Assembly (NCBI GenBank): GCA_019634635.1
Contig: JAHCBB010000019.1
Span: forward strand, 1-64,000
From: Verrucomicrobiia bacterium
Lineage (GTDB): Bacteria > Verrucomicrobiota > Verrucomicrobiia > Limisphaerales > UBA9464
Direction of reading: 5' to 3'
Length of the DNA: 64,000 bases
Both the position numbers and the translations under genes were made by a program. This document shows positions 53,748 to 64,000 of this stretch, piece after piece (position 1 is the first letter of the stretch; each line of letters starts with the position of its first letter). The notes below the pieces were generated by a model. That model saw only the letters and a list, made by a program, of their open reading frames with translations, was not told the origin of the DNA and ran no database searches.

Positions 53748-54097
53748 GATTGGCGGGCGGTGGAACGTGCTTCGCGGACTTCGGCGTCCTCAAGGGCGAT
53801 GCTGCGGCGAATGAAGAGCCAGGCGATGAGCCAGACGAAGGGGAAGAAGAGGACGCCCAGGATGAGCCACGTCAGGGTGAAGCCGCCAACCCGCGTCGCC
53901 ATGAGGTCCGGCAGGAAGTAGTTGAGCAGGGGCAATCCGAGGAGCGCACCCAGGAAGGTGAGGGCGCAGGCTACCGACAGGCGGAGTTGTCGTCGCATCA
54001 GCGTGCGCAGGAAGGCCTCCGAGTGGAGGGCATCGCTACGGGAGGTTTCGGGGGGCTGCACGGACACCGTGTACCGGCTTGCGACCCTGCGGAGCAA
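53729..54097 (-). CDS. Small two-helix membrane protein, DUF485/DUF4212-like symporter partner
   Basis: 122 residues from TTG 54097; GTG codons 30-36 nt further in are alternatives. Two hydrophobic helices: LSVACALTFLGALLGLPLLNYF and GGFTLTWLILGVLFFPFVWLIAWLF regions, with Arg-rich flanks. Small DUF485 (YjcH) or DUF4212 proteins are encoded just before ActP-like symporters and are thought to be subunits. The layout here, small gene first then symporter after 18 nt, matches. Which of the two families is not settled by eye. The last residues are encoded by the tandem repeat. Confidence 0.75.
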   Translation of the reverse strand: MLRRVASRYTVSVQPPETSRSDALHSEAFLRTLMRRQLRLSVACALTFLGALLGLPLLNYFLPDLMATRVGGFTLTWLILGVLFFPFVWLIAWLFIRRSIALEDAEVREARSTARQSLTTGH

Positions 54098-54194
54098 GGT
54101 CGCCCCTTCGGAAAGTGAATCGCGGCCATCGAGGCCGAGAGCGTGGAATCGTTTTGCCGGGGGCGGCCGGATGGCGAAGACTCAAGGACCGCCT

Positions 54195-55376
54195 ATGAAA
54201 CGGTTCCTACCCTTCGTGCTGTCGCTCGGATTCGTTGCAGCCCAGGCCGCGGACACGCCCGAGCCGCGATTCCGTGCGGTGACCGTGGATGACCAGATTG
54301 CAATCGGGTACGGCCTCGCGATTGCCGACGTGGATGGGGACGGACGTCCGGACATCGTCCTTGCCGACAAATCGCAGGTCGTCTGGTACCGCAACCCCGG
54401 CTGGGAGAAGTTTGTGATCGCCGAGCAGTTGACGCCGCTCGACAACGTCTGTGTGGCGGCGGCCGACGTGGACGGCGATGGCAAGGCGGAGATCGCGGTC
54501 GGAGCCGGGTGGAATCCCGGCGACACGGTGAACAGCGGAGCGCTGTTCTACCTGCTGCCGCCTGCGGACCGCACTCAGCGGTGGGAGCCGATCGCGTTGC
54601 CCCATGAGCCGACCATGCACCGGATTCAGTGGGCCAGGGACTGGCAGGGGCAAATGACCCTGCTTTCGGTACCGTTGCATGGGCGGGGAAATGACCCGGC
54701 CAAGGGCGAGGGCGCCGGCGTGCGCATCCAGCGGTACCGCCCGCCCGGGGACCCGAGCCAACCTTGGGAGGTGACGACGCTCGATGAGTCCCTGAACAAG
54801 ACGCACAATTTCGATGTGGTGGCCTGGGACGACGATCCGGCGCCGGAGGTGCTCGTGGGCGCCCGGCAGGGGGTGTTCCTTCTCGACTGGTCCAGGGAAT
54901 CGCGATCCAACGTCCGGATTCCCATCGCGAGTGATGTCGGGGGCGGGGCCGGGGAGGTCCGGATGGGGCGCCTGGGATCCGGCCGATTTGTGGCGGCGGT
55001 GGAGCCCATGCATGGCAATACCCTGGCGTTGTACCGGCCGTCCCCAGCGGGCGGCACGAATTTGTGGACGCGCCGGGTGCTCGATGAAGCCTTGGTGGAC
55101 GGCCACGCGCTGGTGTGCGGGGACTTCCTCGGGATTGGGCGGGACCAGGTTGTCGTGGGCTGGCGGGCGATGAACCGACCCGGAGTCCGGGTCGGCATCA
55201 AGATGTACATCCCCGAGGACGATCAGGGAGCGCGGTGGCGGGAGGTGTTGCTCGATGACAACGGCATGGCCTGCGAGGATCTCAGGGCGGCGGATCTGGA
55301 CGGGGATGGACACCTCGACCTCATCGCCGCCGGGCGGGCGACGAAGAACGTGAAGATCTACCTGAACGAGCGGTAG
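54195..55376 (+). CDS. Secreted FG-GAP/VCBS repeat protein
   Basis: 393 residues with a signal peptide (MKRFLPFVLSLGFVAAQAAD). Several FG-GAP/VCBS-type propeller units with calcium-binding-like loops: IADVDGDGRPDIVLADK, AADVDGDGKAEIAVGAG, LRAADLDGDGHLDLIAAGR. Probably an extracellular beta-propeller. ATG 54195 is preferred over ATG 54171 because an AAGGA sequence lies 6 nt upstream and the signal peptide starts cleanly. Divergent from the symporter pair. Confidence 0.88.
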   Translation: MKRFLPFVLSLGFVAAQAADTPEPRFRAVTVDDQIAIGYGLAIADVDGDGRPDIVLADKSQVVWYRNPGWEKFVIAEQLTPLDNVCVAAADVDGDGKAEIAVGAGWNPGDTVNSGALFYLLPPADRTQRWEPIALPHEPTMHRIQWARDWQGQMTLLSVPLHGRGNDPAKGEGAGVRIQRYRPPGDPSQPWEVTTLDESLNKTHNFDVVAWDDDPAPEVLVGARQGVFLLDWSRESRSNVRIPIASDVGGGAGEVRMGRLGSGRFVAAVEPMHGNTLALYRPSPAGGTNLWTRRVLDEALVDGHALVCGDFLGIGRDQVVVGWRAMNRPGVRVGIKMYIPEDDQGARWREVLLDDNGMACEDLRAADLDGDGHLDLIAAGRATKNVKIYLNER

Positions 55377-55379
55377 AAC

Positions 55380-55407
55380 CCCGGGCCCCTCGAAACCGGA
55401 GCCCGGG
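55380..55407. terminator. Possible bidirectional hairpin between convergent genes
   Basis: CCCGGGC and GCCCGGG flank a 14-nt interior between the FG-GAP gene (plus) and comM (minus). No T run on either side, so the terminator role is tentative. Confidence 0.35.
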
Positions 55408-55409
55408 AG

Positions 55410-56933
55410 TCAGGTCCAGAGCTGCCGGTCGAGGGAGCGGTACTGGACGGCTTCAAACACGTGGTCGGAGCCGACGGCATCCTCGCCGGCGAGGTCGGCG
55501 ATGGTGCGGGCGACCTTGAGGATGCGGTCGTGGGCGCGTGCACTGAGGTGCAGGTCGTTTACGGCGTGTCCCAGGAGGGTGATGGTCGTCGTATCGAGGC
55601 GGACGTGTTGCTTGAGTTCCCGGGGGCCCATGCGGGCATTGCAGGTGACTCTTCCGCCGCGGAACCGGCGCTGCTGGCACTCGCGCGCCGCGGTGACGCG
55701 GGCGCGGACGACGCTGCTGGTCTCTCCGGGCGCGGCGCGGCTGAGGTCGGTGAACTTCACAGGCGGCACCTCGATGTGCAGATCAATGCGGTCCAGCAGG
55801 GGGCCTGAAATCCTTCCGAGGTAGTTTTGGATTTCCTTGGGGGAGGATCGGCTTTCGGCGGGCATCTTGCCGTCCGGCGTTGGATTCATCGCGGCGACCA
55901 GCATGAACTGGGAAGGAAAGGTCATGGTGCCGGCCGCCCGGGAGATCGTCACCCGCCCTTCCTCCAGCGGTTGCCGCATGGTTTCCAGCACGGAGCGGCG
56001 GAACTCGGGCAGTTCGTCGAGGAAAAGCACGCCGTGGTGGGCCAGGGACACCTCCCCGGGTGTCGGATTCATGCTGCCGCCGAGCAGGCCGGCATCGCTG
56101 GCGGTGTGATGGGGGGAACGGAACGGGCGGGTGGTGACCAGGGCGCATCCGGTCGGCAACTGACCGCAGATGCTGTGGATCTGGGTTGTTTCGAGGGCCT
56201 CCTCCAGTGTCAGCGGCGGGAGAATGGTCGGCAGCCGCCGGGCCAGCATGCTCTTGCCCGTTCCCGGCGGTCCGATGAGGAGCAGGTTGTGGCCGCCGGC
56301 CGCGGCGATTTCGAGGGCGCGCTTCACCGACTCCTGGCCGCGCACGTCGGCAAGGTCCACGTCGTCCGGTGGCGGTTGTGCAAAGAGCGCGGCGACATCC
56401 ACCCGCACTGGGGCGAGCTCCACCACGCCCTCCAGGAAGAATGCGGCTTCGCGCAGGTTTCCCACCGGGATGACGTCGAGTCCCGAGACCACCGCCGCCT
56501 CGGAGGCGTTCTCGCAGGGCACGAGCACACCGCGACAGCCCCGGGCCCGTGCGTGCAGTGCGATGGGCAGGACACCGCGGACCGGTCGGACGGCGCCGGT
56601 GAGGGCCAGTTCGCCGACCATGACGTACTCCTGCAGACTGCGGGGTTGAATCTGTTCGGTTGCGGCGAGGATGCCGAGACCGATGGGGAGATCGAAGCTG
56701 GGACCCTCCTTCCGCGAGTCCGCCGGGGCCAGGTTGATGGTCGTGCGGCCCATCGGGAATTTGAATCCGGAGTTGGTGACGGCCGTGAGCACCCGGTCGC
56801 GGGACTCCTTCACGGCGGCATCGGGCAGCCCGACGATGACGATCGTGGTGGTCCCGAAGCTGGAATCCACCTCGACTTCCACCGGTGAGGCTTCGACTCC
56901 CTGCACCGTGGCGGCACGAATCTGGGCGAGCAC
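55410..56933 (-). CDS. comM: ComM/YifB family Mg-chelatase-like AAA+ protein
   Basis: 507 residues. N-terminal ChlI-like domain with VEVEVDSSFGTTTIVIVGLP and FKFPMGRTTINLAPAD, Walker A GPPGTGKSMLARRLPTILP, then LTTRPFRSPHH-type motif (VTTRPFRSPHHTASDAGL), Walker B HHGVLFLDELPEF and the C-terminal Mg-chelatase domain (RARVTAARECQQRRF). In other bacteria ComM is a hexameric helicase that promotes branch migration during natural transformation. GTG 56933 starts the usual sequence (LAQIRAATVQGVE); a longer frame begins at 57020. ligA lies 93 nt upstream on the same strand. Confidence 0.92.
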   Translation of the reverse strand: MLAQIRAATVQGVEASPVEVEVDSSFGTTTIVIVGLPDAAVKESRDRVLTAVTNSGFKFPMGRTTINLAPADSRKEGPSFDLPIGLGILAATEQIQPRSLQEYVMVGELALTGAVRPVRGVLPIALHARARGCRGVLVPCENASEAAVVSGLDVIPVGNLREAAFFLEGVVELAPVRVDVAALFAQPPPDDVDLADVRGQESVKRALEIAAAGGHNLLLIGPPGTGKSMLARRLPTILPPLTLEEALETTQIHSICGQLPTGCALVTTRPFRSPHHTASDAGLLGGSMNPTPGEVSLAHHGVLFLDELPEFRRSVLETMRQPLEEGRVTISRAAGTMTFPSQFMLVAAMNPTPDGKMPAESRSSPKEIQNYLGRISGPLLDRIDLHIEVPPVKFTDLSRAAPGETSSVVRARVTAARECQQRRFRGGRVTCNARMGPRELKQHVRLDTTTITLLGHAVNDLHLSARAHDRILKVARTIADLAGEDAVGSDHVFEAVQYRSLDRQLWT

Positions 56934-57026
56934 TCCAGCAGGCTGCCGGCGTCCGCCGACAAGGGTCAAGCCACCGCGCCCCCTGGAGCCCTCGCCAGAT
57001 TTGGGGGGAGACAGACCCACCGGAGG

Positions 57027-59878
<2,852 letters not shown>

Positions 59879-59942
59879 GGCCGTGGTGGCTGCTCGGGAG
59901 GAGATGGAATGGGGGGGGGTGGTTGGAACCGCGCAGGCCGGT

Positions 59943-60308
59943 TTACCAGAGCCACGACCAGAAGCTGTCCGGGTTCACCGAGCCCTTCAGTTCCGTGTTG
60001 GGCCCCAGGGCCGATGTCACAAATTCCTGGGATTCCAGGTCAGGTGCCATCCGGATTTGCGCCGTCAGGAGCCCGTTCTCGGGTCCCTGCCGCAGATCGC
60101 ACGCGATGCGGTTGGCCGACAGGGTGTAGGTGGCCGGTGTCATTCCGGAGACCACCTGGTCCCGGTTGTCCAACCGGAGGGTGCCGGAATAACTCACGGG
60201 GGTGGCGCTGGTCAGGATGACCACATACTCCCGCTTGGCGGGCGTGGTCTGGCAACCGGTCCAAAGGACCACGGCAAGAAGTGGCAGGCAGGCGAGTCGG
60301 GCTTTCAT
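59943..60308 (-). CDS. Small hypothetical lipoprotein
   Basis: 121 residues with a lipobox-ending signal (LPLLAVVLWTGC). The remainder is beta-like (YVVILTSATPVSYSGTLRLD) and has no motif I know. It is the last gene of the LpoB-led operon, 7 nt after the YcfL-like gene. Probably anchored in the outer membrane; function unknown. Confidence 0.7.
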   Translation of the reverse strand: MKARLACLPLLAVVLWTGCQTTPAKREYVVILTSATPVSYSGTLRLDNRDQVVSGMTPATYTLSANRIACDLRQGPENGLLTAQIRMAPDLESQEFVTSALGPNTELKGSVNPDSFWSWLW

Positions 60309-60315
60309 GAGAGTG

Positions 60316-60735
60316 TCAGCGGGCCTGGCGAATGCGTACGGCGTACGCGGAGGCCAGAGGATTTAGAGAGGTGAAGGTGAGAGTCTCGGTGGAATTCTCG
60401 GTCAGGATGACGTTTTCCCACGGGGTTTCGTCCCCGGTGGAGAAGCCTGAGGCGTCCTTGAAGACGCATTGTGCCTGGACCTGGATCCGCCGGTTCTCCA
60501 AGTTGAGCACGATGCAGGAGACCTTGAGCCGGCCGTCGTCCAGGCGGGACTCCTGAAGGCCCAGGGTGGTTACGGATTTCCGGGCGCCCGGGTCCATGAG
60601 CTGAAACTGCCCGGTCTTCGCCCAAGCCGCGGCCTCAGCCCCCTTTGGCGGGTACGGTCCCTGGTGACTGGAGCAGCCGGCAAGGGCTGCTGCGAGGAGG
60701 CTCAGCAGGACGATTCCGGTGGTGCGGCGGTTCAC
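60316..60735 (-). CDS. YcfL-like lipoprotein (DUF1425)
   Basis: 139 residues from GTG 60735. The signal ends LLAAALAGCSS, a lipobox. The mature part (SCIVLNLENRRIQVQAQCVF, SLNPLASAYAVRIRQ) matches the YcfL/DUF1425 pattern of an Ig-like small lipoprotein. In E. coli ycfL lies next to lpoB, and here both are in one operon. A longer frame starts at 60798 but overlaps the upstream gene. Role unknown; the linkage suggests peptidoglycan synthesis control. Confidence 0.75.
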   Translation of the reverse strand: MNRRTTGIVLLSLLAAALAGCSSHQGPYPPKGAEAAAWAKTGQFQLMDPGARKSVTTLGLQESRLDDGRLKVSCIVLNLENRRIQVQAQCVFKDASGFSTGDETPWENVILTENSTETLTFTSLNPLASAYAVRIRQAR

Positions 60736-60745
60736 GGGGGAAGCT

Positions 60746-61855
60746 TTACGAGTTTCGGTCGCTGAGGAAAAGCACGGTGTCGCGCCCCGGTACCACATGG
60801 AAACGGGCTTGGCGGGTGACCCGCACCTGTCCGGTGGGACTGCGAAACTCCACCGTGGCGGTGTGGACGCCGGGGGGCAGCCGGAGGGCGGCGAACGCCA
60901 GCAGGTTGGGCAGATTGGACCACTGCCGGGTGTCGGCGGCCGGGGTGGTGGCAGCGCTGATCGCCTTGGTCACCAGGCCGGCCAGCGCGACCCCCATGCC
61001 CGCGTTGCGGGTGGCATTGGAATTGCCGGCGATGGCCAGGGCGCTTCCCGCAACGATGGCGGCCGTGCCCAAGGTGTCGGTGGTGCCCTTGAACACGGCC
61101 TTGCCCTGCAGCACGTGATCCATCACGCGGCCGCCCCGGGTCGTCGCCTGGTAGGTGAGATCGTCCAGCGGGCCGACGTGCAACGTCTGGTCCCCGACGT
61201 GGATCACCGCCACCGGATCGGGTGCCGTTCCCGGGCGGAATTTGAGCCGCTCGCCGAACTCGCCGTCGGCGTATTTGACCGGTCCGCGTCCCATTTCCAG
61301 GAAGAACAGCACGTTTACGGACGGGTCGGGTGGGGGCGGTGGATTGAGTCGCGCGCTGTTGGTGGCCCGGCGCCAGGCATCCCGGCCATCTCCGCCCAGT
61401 TTGATCGTGGCGAGCCCCTCGAGATAGTCCAGCAACACCCAGTCACACTCCGTGATCCCGTTCTCCGGATCGGTGTCCTGAAGCGCAGCGCTCCGGAAAG
61501 CGGCCCTGGCGTTGTCGGGTTCACCATCCATCCAGTAGAGCAGGCCACGGTAATAGTAGGCCATCACCCGTTCATAGGGCTCGCCTCGGAACGTTTTGAC
61601 GGATTCGGGATTGAAGAGGCCGCGCGACTCCCGGGCCGAGGCATCGCCGGCCGAATTGGAGCCAATCACCGCAAGCGCTGCGTCCAGACGGTCCCTGGCC
61701 TCAGGGTAGTTGCCGGACCTCAAGGCGGTCAGGGCCTCCTCGTAGTCCCTGAGGACCCGGTTTCTGCGCGCCTGCTCTTCCGGGGCGACGGTGGCGCACC
61801 CCGTGACGGCCAGCAGCAGGACGACGGCCCAAACCTGGGACAGCGCACGGCTCAC
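60746..61855 (-). CDS. TPR-containing lipoprotein
   Basis: 369 residues from GTG 61855. The signal ends LLLAVTGCATV, a lipobox. TPR-like helices fill about residues 30-160 (LRDYEEALTALRSGNYPEARD, YYYRGLLYWMDGEPDNARAA). A hydrophobic Gly/Ala-rich stretch (TAAIVAGSALAIAGNSNATR) and a beta-rich C-terminus follow. Overlaps the lpoB stop by 4 nt (GTGA). It may be a scaffold in the outer membrane lipoprotein complex; not assigned further. Confidence 0.78.
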   Translation of the reverse strand: MSRALSQVWAVVLLLAVTGCATVAPEEQARRNRVLRDYEEALTALRSGNYPEARDRLDAALAVIGSNSAGDASARESRGLFNPESVKTFRGEPYERVMAYYYRGLLYWMDGEPDNARAAFRSAALQDTDPENGITECDWVLLDYLEGLATIKLGGDGRDAWRRATNSARLNPPPPPDPSVNVLFFLEMGRGPVKYADGEFGERLKFRPGTAPDPVAVIHVGDQTLHVGPLDDLTYQATTRGGRVMDHVLQGKAVFKGTTDTLGTAAIVAGSALAIAGNSNATRNAGMGVALAGLVTKAISAATTPAADTRQWSNLPNLLAFAALRLPPGVHTATVEFRSPTGQVRVTRQARFHVVPGRDTVLFLSDRNS

Positions 61856-62478
61856 CGGTAGGCCGCATCCTCCACCGACTGCTTTTTTACCTCGGCGGAA
61901 TCCTCCCAGAGAATCTCACTCGTTCGCGGGTCAATCAGTTGGAAGGTGTACAACACGTAATCGCTCACACCGCCTCTGGCCTGGGTACTGAGCCCCTGCA
62001 GGCGACCGGTGAGAAAGAAATCAGCTCCCTTGAACTCCTGGAGGAACGGGTCCGCATTGGCCGTTACCTTGCCCTCCTGTTTCAAGGCCCGCTCCTGCTC
62101 AAGAGCCGTCATCCGGTCGCGCGCCAGGAAGCGGATGCGTCCGTTCGCCTGGCTGTTCAACAGCGCGCGGATGCGGGTGGTGAACAGGTCCTTGTTAATT
62201 GGAAACCGGGTGTCGTTCTCGACGGGCAACAGGACCACGCGGGGCGGGGCCGGTTGGAAGTCCCGGATCTCGGAATTGGAGAGGAGGCTGCGGGCCATCC
62301 GGTCCGTGATGGCGACGAGGTCCTGGGATTCAATGCCCGAGCCCGTGATGAACCCCTGCTCATCCGCCTTCAGTACCGTCACCGGAACCCCGGACGGATT
62401 TTGGACTCCCGAGGCGCAACCACCCACCAGCGCGGCGAGCGCCACCGGTGCCAGCCCGGGGAGAAACCGTTGCATCAT
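61852..62478 (-). CDS. lpoB: Penicillin-binding protein activator LpoB-like lipoprotein
   Basis: 208 residues. The signal ends ALAALVGGCAS, a lipobox. The C-terminal CsgG-like domain contains RVVLLPVENDTRFPINKDLF, IRFLARDRMTALEQER, GADFFLTGRLQGLSTQARG and DYVLYTFQLIDPRTSEILW. LpoB is an outer-membrane lipoprotein that activates PBP1B. First gene of a four-gene operon of lipoproteins on the minus strand. Divergent from the gene at 62704 with a 225-nt shared region. Confidence 0.88.
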   Translation of the reverse strand: MMQRFLPGLAPVALAALVGGCASGVQNPSGVPVTVLKADEQGFITGSGIESQDLVAITDRMARSLLSNSEIRDFQPAPPRVVLLPVENDTRFPINKDLFTTRIRALLNSQANGRIRFLARDRMTALEQERALKQEGKVTANADPFLQEFKGADFFLTGRLQGLSTQARGGVSDYVLYTFQLIDPRTSEILWEDSAEVKKQSVEDAAYR

Positions 62479-62703
62479 GGATCCACTCAAAGGCAGAACC
62501 CGGGCGGGGTCAACTGGGATGATGTCCGGGTGGGGCGCCCGTGCGGCACGAAGGGCCCGCCCATGGGGGGGGATGGACTGCGACCCCGGGGAGGGCGGTT
62601 GGTGGGTCCAGTCATGTCTGATTGCGATCCCGACGGCCATGGGATGAAAGTCGGGGATTCCCGCTTGTCACCGGGGTTCCCCAGCTTAGAATGAATCCGC
62701 TTA

Positions 62704-63108
62704 ATGAAACGCGATCCTCTAAATCAATTTGTTGCCCTGCGTCAGGCTCTGGTTTCCCGCCGGTCGGACCTGCGGACAGAGCTTTCCCGGCTCAACGAGG
62801 CATTGGGAGTTGTGGCGGCAGCGCCGCGGGTCGAGGCTTCCGCGGCGGGTCCTGAGGCGGATGGGGTGGTCCGTCCGGTGCGTCGGGGCCGGCGGCCTGG
62901 TGGCCGCCGGCCCCGGAATGAGTTGTCGCTACGGGAGGCGGTGCTCACCGTGACCCGCGCGAAGCCTCTCGCGAAGGCCGAGATTCTCGATGCCGTGGGC
63001 CAGTTGGGGTATCAGTTTTCGGCGAAAAGCCCCTTGAATTCGCTCAATACACTTTTGTACACCGACAAGCAGATCAAGAATTACGGGGGAAAGTTTGGCC
63101 CGGGATAA
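62704..63108 (+). CDS. Hypothetical protein with HARE-HTH-like C-terminus
   Basis: 134 residues. The first ~35 are helical (FVALRQALVSRRSDLRTEL), then a basic Arg/Gly-rich linker (RPVRRGRRPGGRRPRNE), then a winged-helix-like segment (LSLREAVLTVTRAKPLAKAE, ILDAVGQLGYQF, NSLNTLLYTDKQI) resembling HARE-HTH domains. A DNA-binding or chromatin-like role is plausible but inferred. Ends ahead of a strong terminator. Confidence 0.75.
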   Translation: MKRDPLNQFVALRQALVSRRSDLRTELSRLNEALGVVAAAPRVEASAAGPEADGVVRPVRRGRRPGGRRPRNELSLREAVLTVTRAKPLAKAEILDAVGQLGYQFSAKSPLNSLNTLLYTDKQIKNYGGKFGPG

Positions 63109-63131
63109 GTCCCCCCATCCCCGGCGGTGTA

Positions 63132-63158
63132 GGCCCGCCCACTGGCGGGCCCTTTTTT
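63132..63158 (+). terminator. Intrinsic terminator
   Basis: 8-bp stem GGCCCGCC/GGCGGGCC with loop CACT followed by CTTTTTT (T run 63153-63158), 24 nt after the HARE-HTH-like gene. It separates that gene from hisF. Confidence 0.9.
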
Positions 63159-63192
63159 GAAGGACGGAGACCCCCAAACCTCCAACGCTAAG

Positions 63193-63975
63193 ATGCTGGC
63201 CCGGCGGGTGATCCCCTGTCTTGACGTGCATGACGGCCATGTGACCCGCGGGGTTCAATTTGGCCGTGCGGAAGCGGGCGGCCTCAGAATTGTCGGCGAT
63301 CCCGTCGAGCTCGCCATGCGGTATAATGAGCAGGGCGCCGACGAGATGGTGTTCTTCGACATCACCGCGAGCGCGCATGGGCGAAGCACCATGGTGGAGG
63401 TCATTGAGCGAACCGCCGACCGTTGCTTCATGCCGCTGACCGTTGGCGGGGGTATCCGGTCCGTGGAGGACATGGGAACCATGCTCCACGCGGGGGCGGA
63501 CAAGGTGAGTCTCAACTCCGCCGCCCTGGCGGCACCCGGGCTGATCCGCGCCGGCGCCGCAAAGTTTGGCAGCCAGTGCATTGTCGTCTCGATGGATGCC
63601 CGGCGCGTCGGGACGGATCACTGGGAGGTGTTTTCCCGCGGCGGACGCGAGCCGACCGGTCGCGAAGCCGTGTCGTGGGCCCGTGAGGCGGTCGGGCTGG
63701 GCGCCGGGGAGCTGGTGGTGAACTCCATTGATGCCGATGGCACGCGCCAGGGATTTGACATCGAGATCACCCGCAGGGTGAGCGAGGCGGTCGGCGTGCC
63801 GGTGGTGGCCAGTGGCGGGGCGGGGAGCCTCGAGCATCTGGCCGAGGTGCTCATCGCGGGACGGGCGGACGCGGTGCTGGCAGCGAGCATCTTTCATTTC
63901 GGGGATTTGACCGTGGGCCAGGTGAAGGAGTATCTCGCCGGTCGCGGCCTCCCGGTCCGCCGCCTCCCCGGCTGA
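63193..63975 (+). CDS. hisF: Imidazole glycerol phosphate synthase cyclase subunit
   Basis: 260 residues, full-length TIM barrel. It makes imidazole glycerol phosphate and AICAR from PRFAR with ammonia from HisH. Catalytic Asp residues are in [15 protein letters not shown] and VVSMDARR. Phosphate-binding motifs TVGGGIRS and [12 protein letters not shown] are intact. ATG 63193 matches the family start. No other his genes are in the window; the downstream region is cut by the edge. Confidence 0.95.
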   Translation: MLARRVIPCLDVHDGHVTRGVQFGRAEAGGLRIVGDPVELAMRYNEQGADEMVFFDITASAHGRSTMVEVIERTADRCFMPLTVGGGIRSVEDMGTMLHAGADKVSLNSAALAAPGLIRAGAAKFGSQCIVVSMDARRVGTDHWEVFSRGGREPTGREAVSWAREAVGLGAGELVVNSIDADGTRQGFDIEITRRVSEAVGVPVVASGGAGSLEHLAEVLIAGRADAVLAASIFHFGDLTVGQVKEYLAGRGLPVRRLPG

Positions 63976-64000
63976 CCAACGCTGCACGCGCGCCGGACTT

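Noticed and set aside
52202..53749. 515-residue plus-strand ORF antisense to the symporter
   Set aside because: The minus frame shows transmembrane helices and SSS signatures on both sides of the insert; the plus frame has none.

Overview
The window looks like a chromosomal piece of a GC-rich, Gram-negative member of the Verrucomicrobiota, probably of the Limisphaerales/Pedosphaera type. This is inferred from family content, not from a database search. The indicators are a pseudopilin-like protein with the [18 protein letters not shown] leader, planctomycete/verrucomicrobial-type DUF1501, DUF1549/DUF1553, DUF1592 and DUF1552 proteins, a PEP-CTERM protein, a giant delta-60 repeat protein, LL-diaminopimelate aminotransferase (DapL) and KdsB for lipopolysaccharide Kdo. 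Most genes lack a clear Shine-Dalgarno sequence and many neighbours overlap by 4 nt (ATGA or GTGA).

Layout: 1-5484 (minus strand) holds a window-edge sugar dehydrogenase and a DUF1501 + DUF1549/DUF1553 pair. Two copies of a dispersed element lie upstream of minus-strand genes here, and the second copy runs into the 5' end of argH. 5640-11064 (plus) has argH overlapping a phosphopantetheinyl transferase, an NtrC-type regulator, a bifunctional NAD(P)HX repair enzyme, initiator tRNA and a terminator. 11112-16241 (minus) is a 1709-residue secreted repeat protein. 17013-24252 (plus) is a PEP-CTERM protein followed by a glycan/surface-polysaccharide operon: acyltransferase, CmcI-like methyltransferase, DegT aminotransferase, GT2 and a YfhO-like membrane protein. 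A methyltransferase and a glutamate dehydrogenase follow on the minus strand. 26535-28048 is a small region bounded by tRNA-Asp and a displaced copy of its 3' end; it contains a VapBC-type toxin-antitoxin pair. AspRS lies just upstream of its cognate tRNA-Asp.

30400-46303 (plus) carries an esterase, an IPT/TIG protein, PgsA and PgpA (consecutive steps of phosphatidylglycerol synthesis), a CehA/McbA-like metallohydrolase, a secreted protein, a pseudopilin-like protein, a set of exported catabolic proteins (DUF1592 cytochrome, DUF1552, ThuA-DUF1080, Gfo/Idh/MocA) and a VanY-type carboxypeptidase. DapL follows. 47646-54097 (minus) has a CotH/lamin-tail protein and a sodium:solute symporter with an exceptional insertion of about 370 residues, paired with a small DUF485-like membrane protein. 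An FG-GAP protein (plus) is followed by ComM, LigA and KdsB (minus), then a four-gene envelope lipoprotein operon headed by LpoB. The window ends with a HARE-HTH-like protein, a terminator and hisF.

No CRISPR array, transposase, integrase or phage gene was recognised. The strongest candidates for something undescribed are the inserted domain in the symporter, the dispersed element that reaches into argH, and the tRNA-Asp-bounded vapBC segment.
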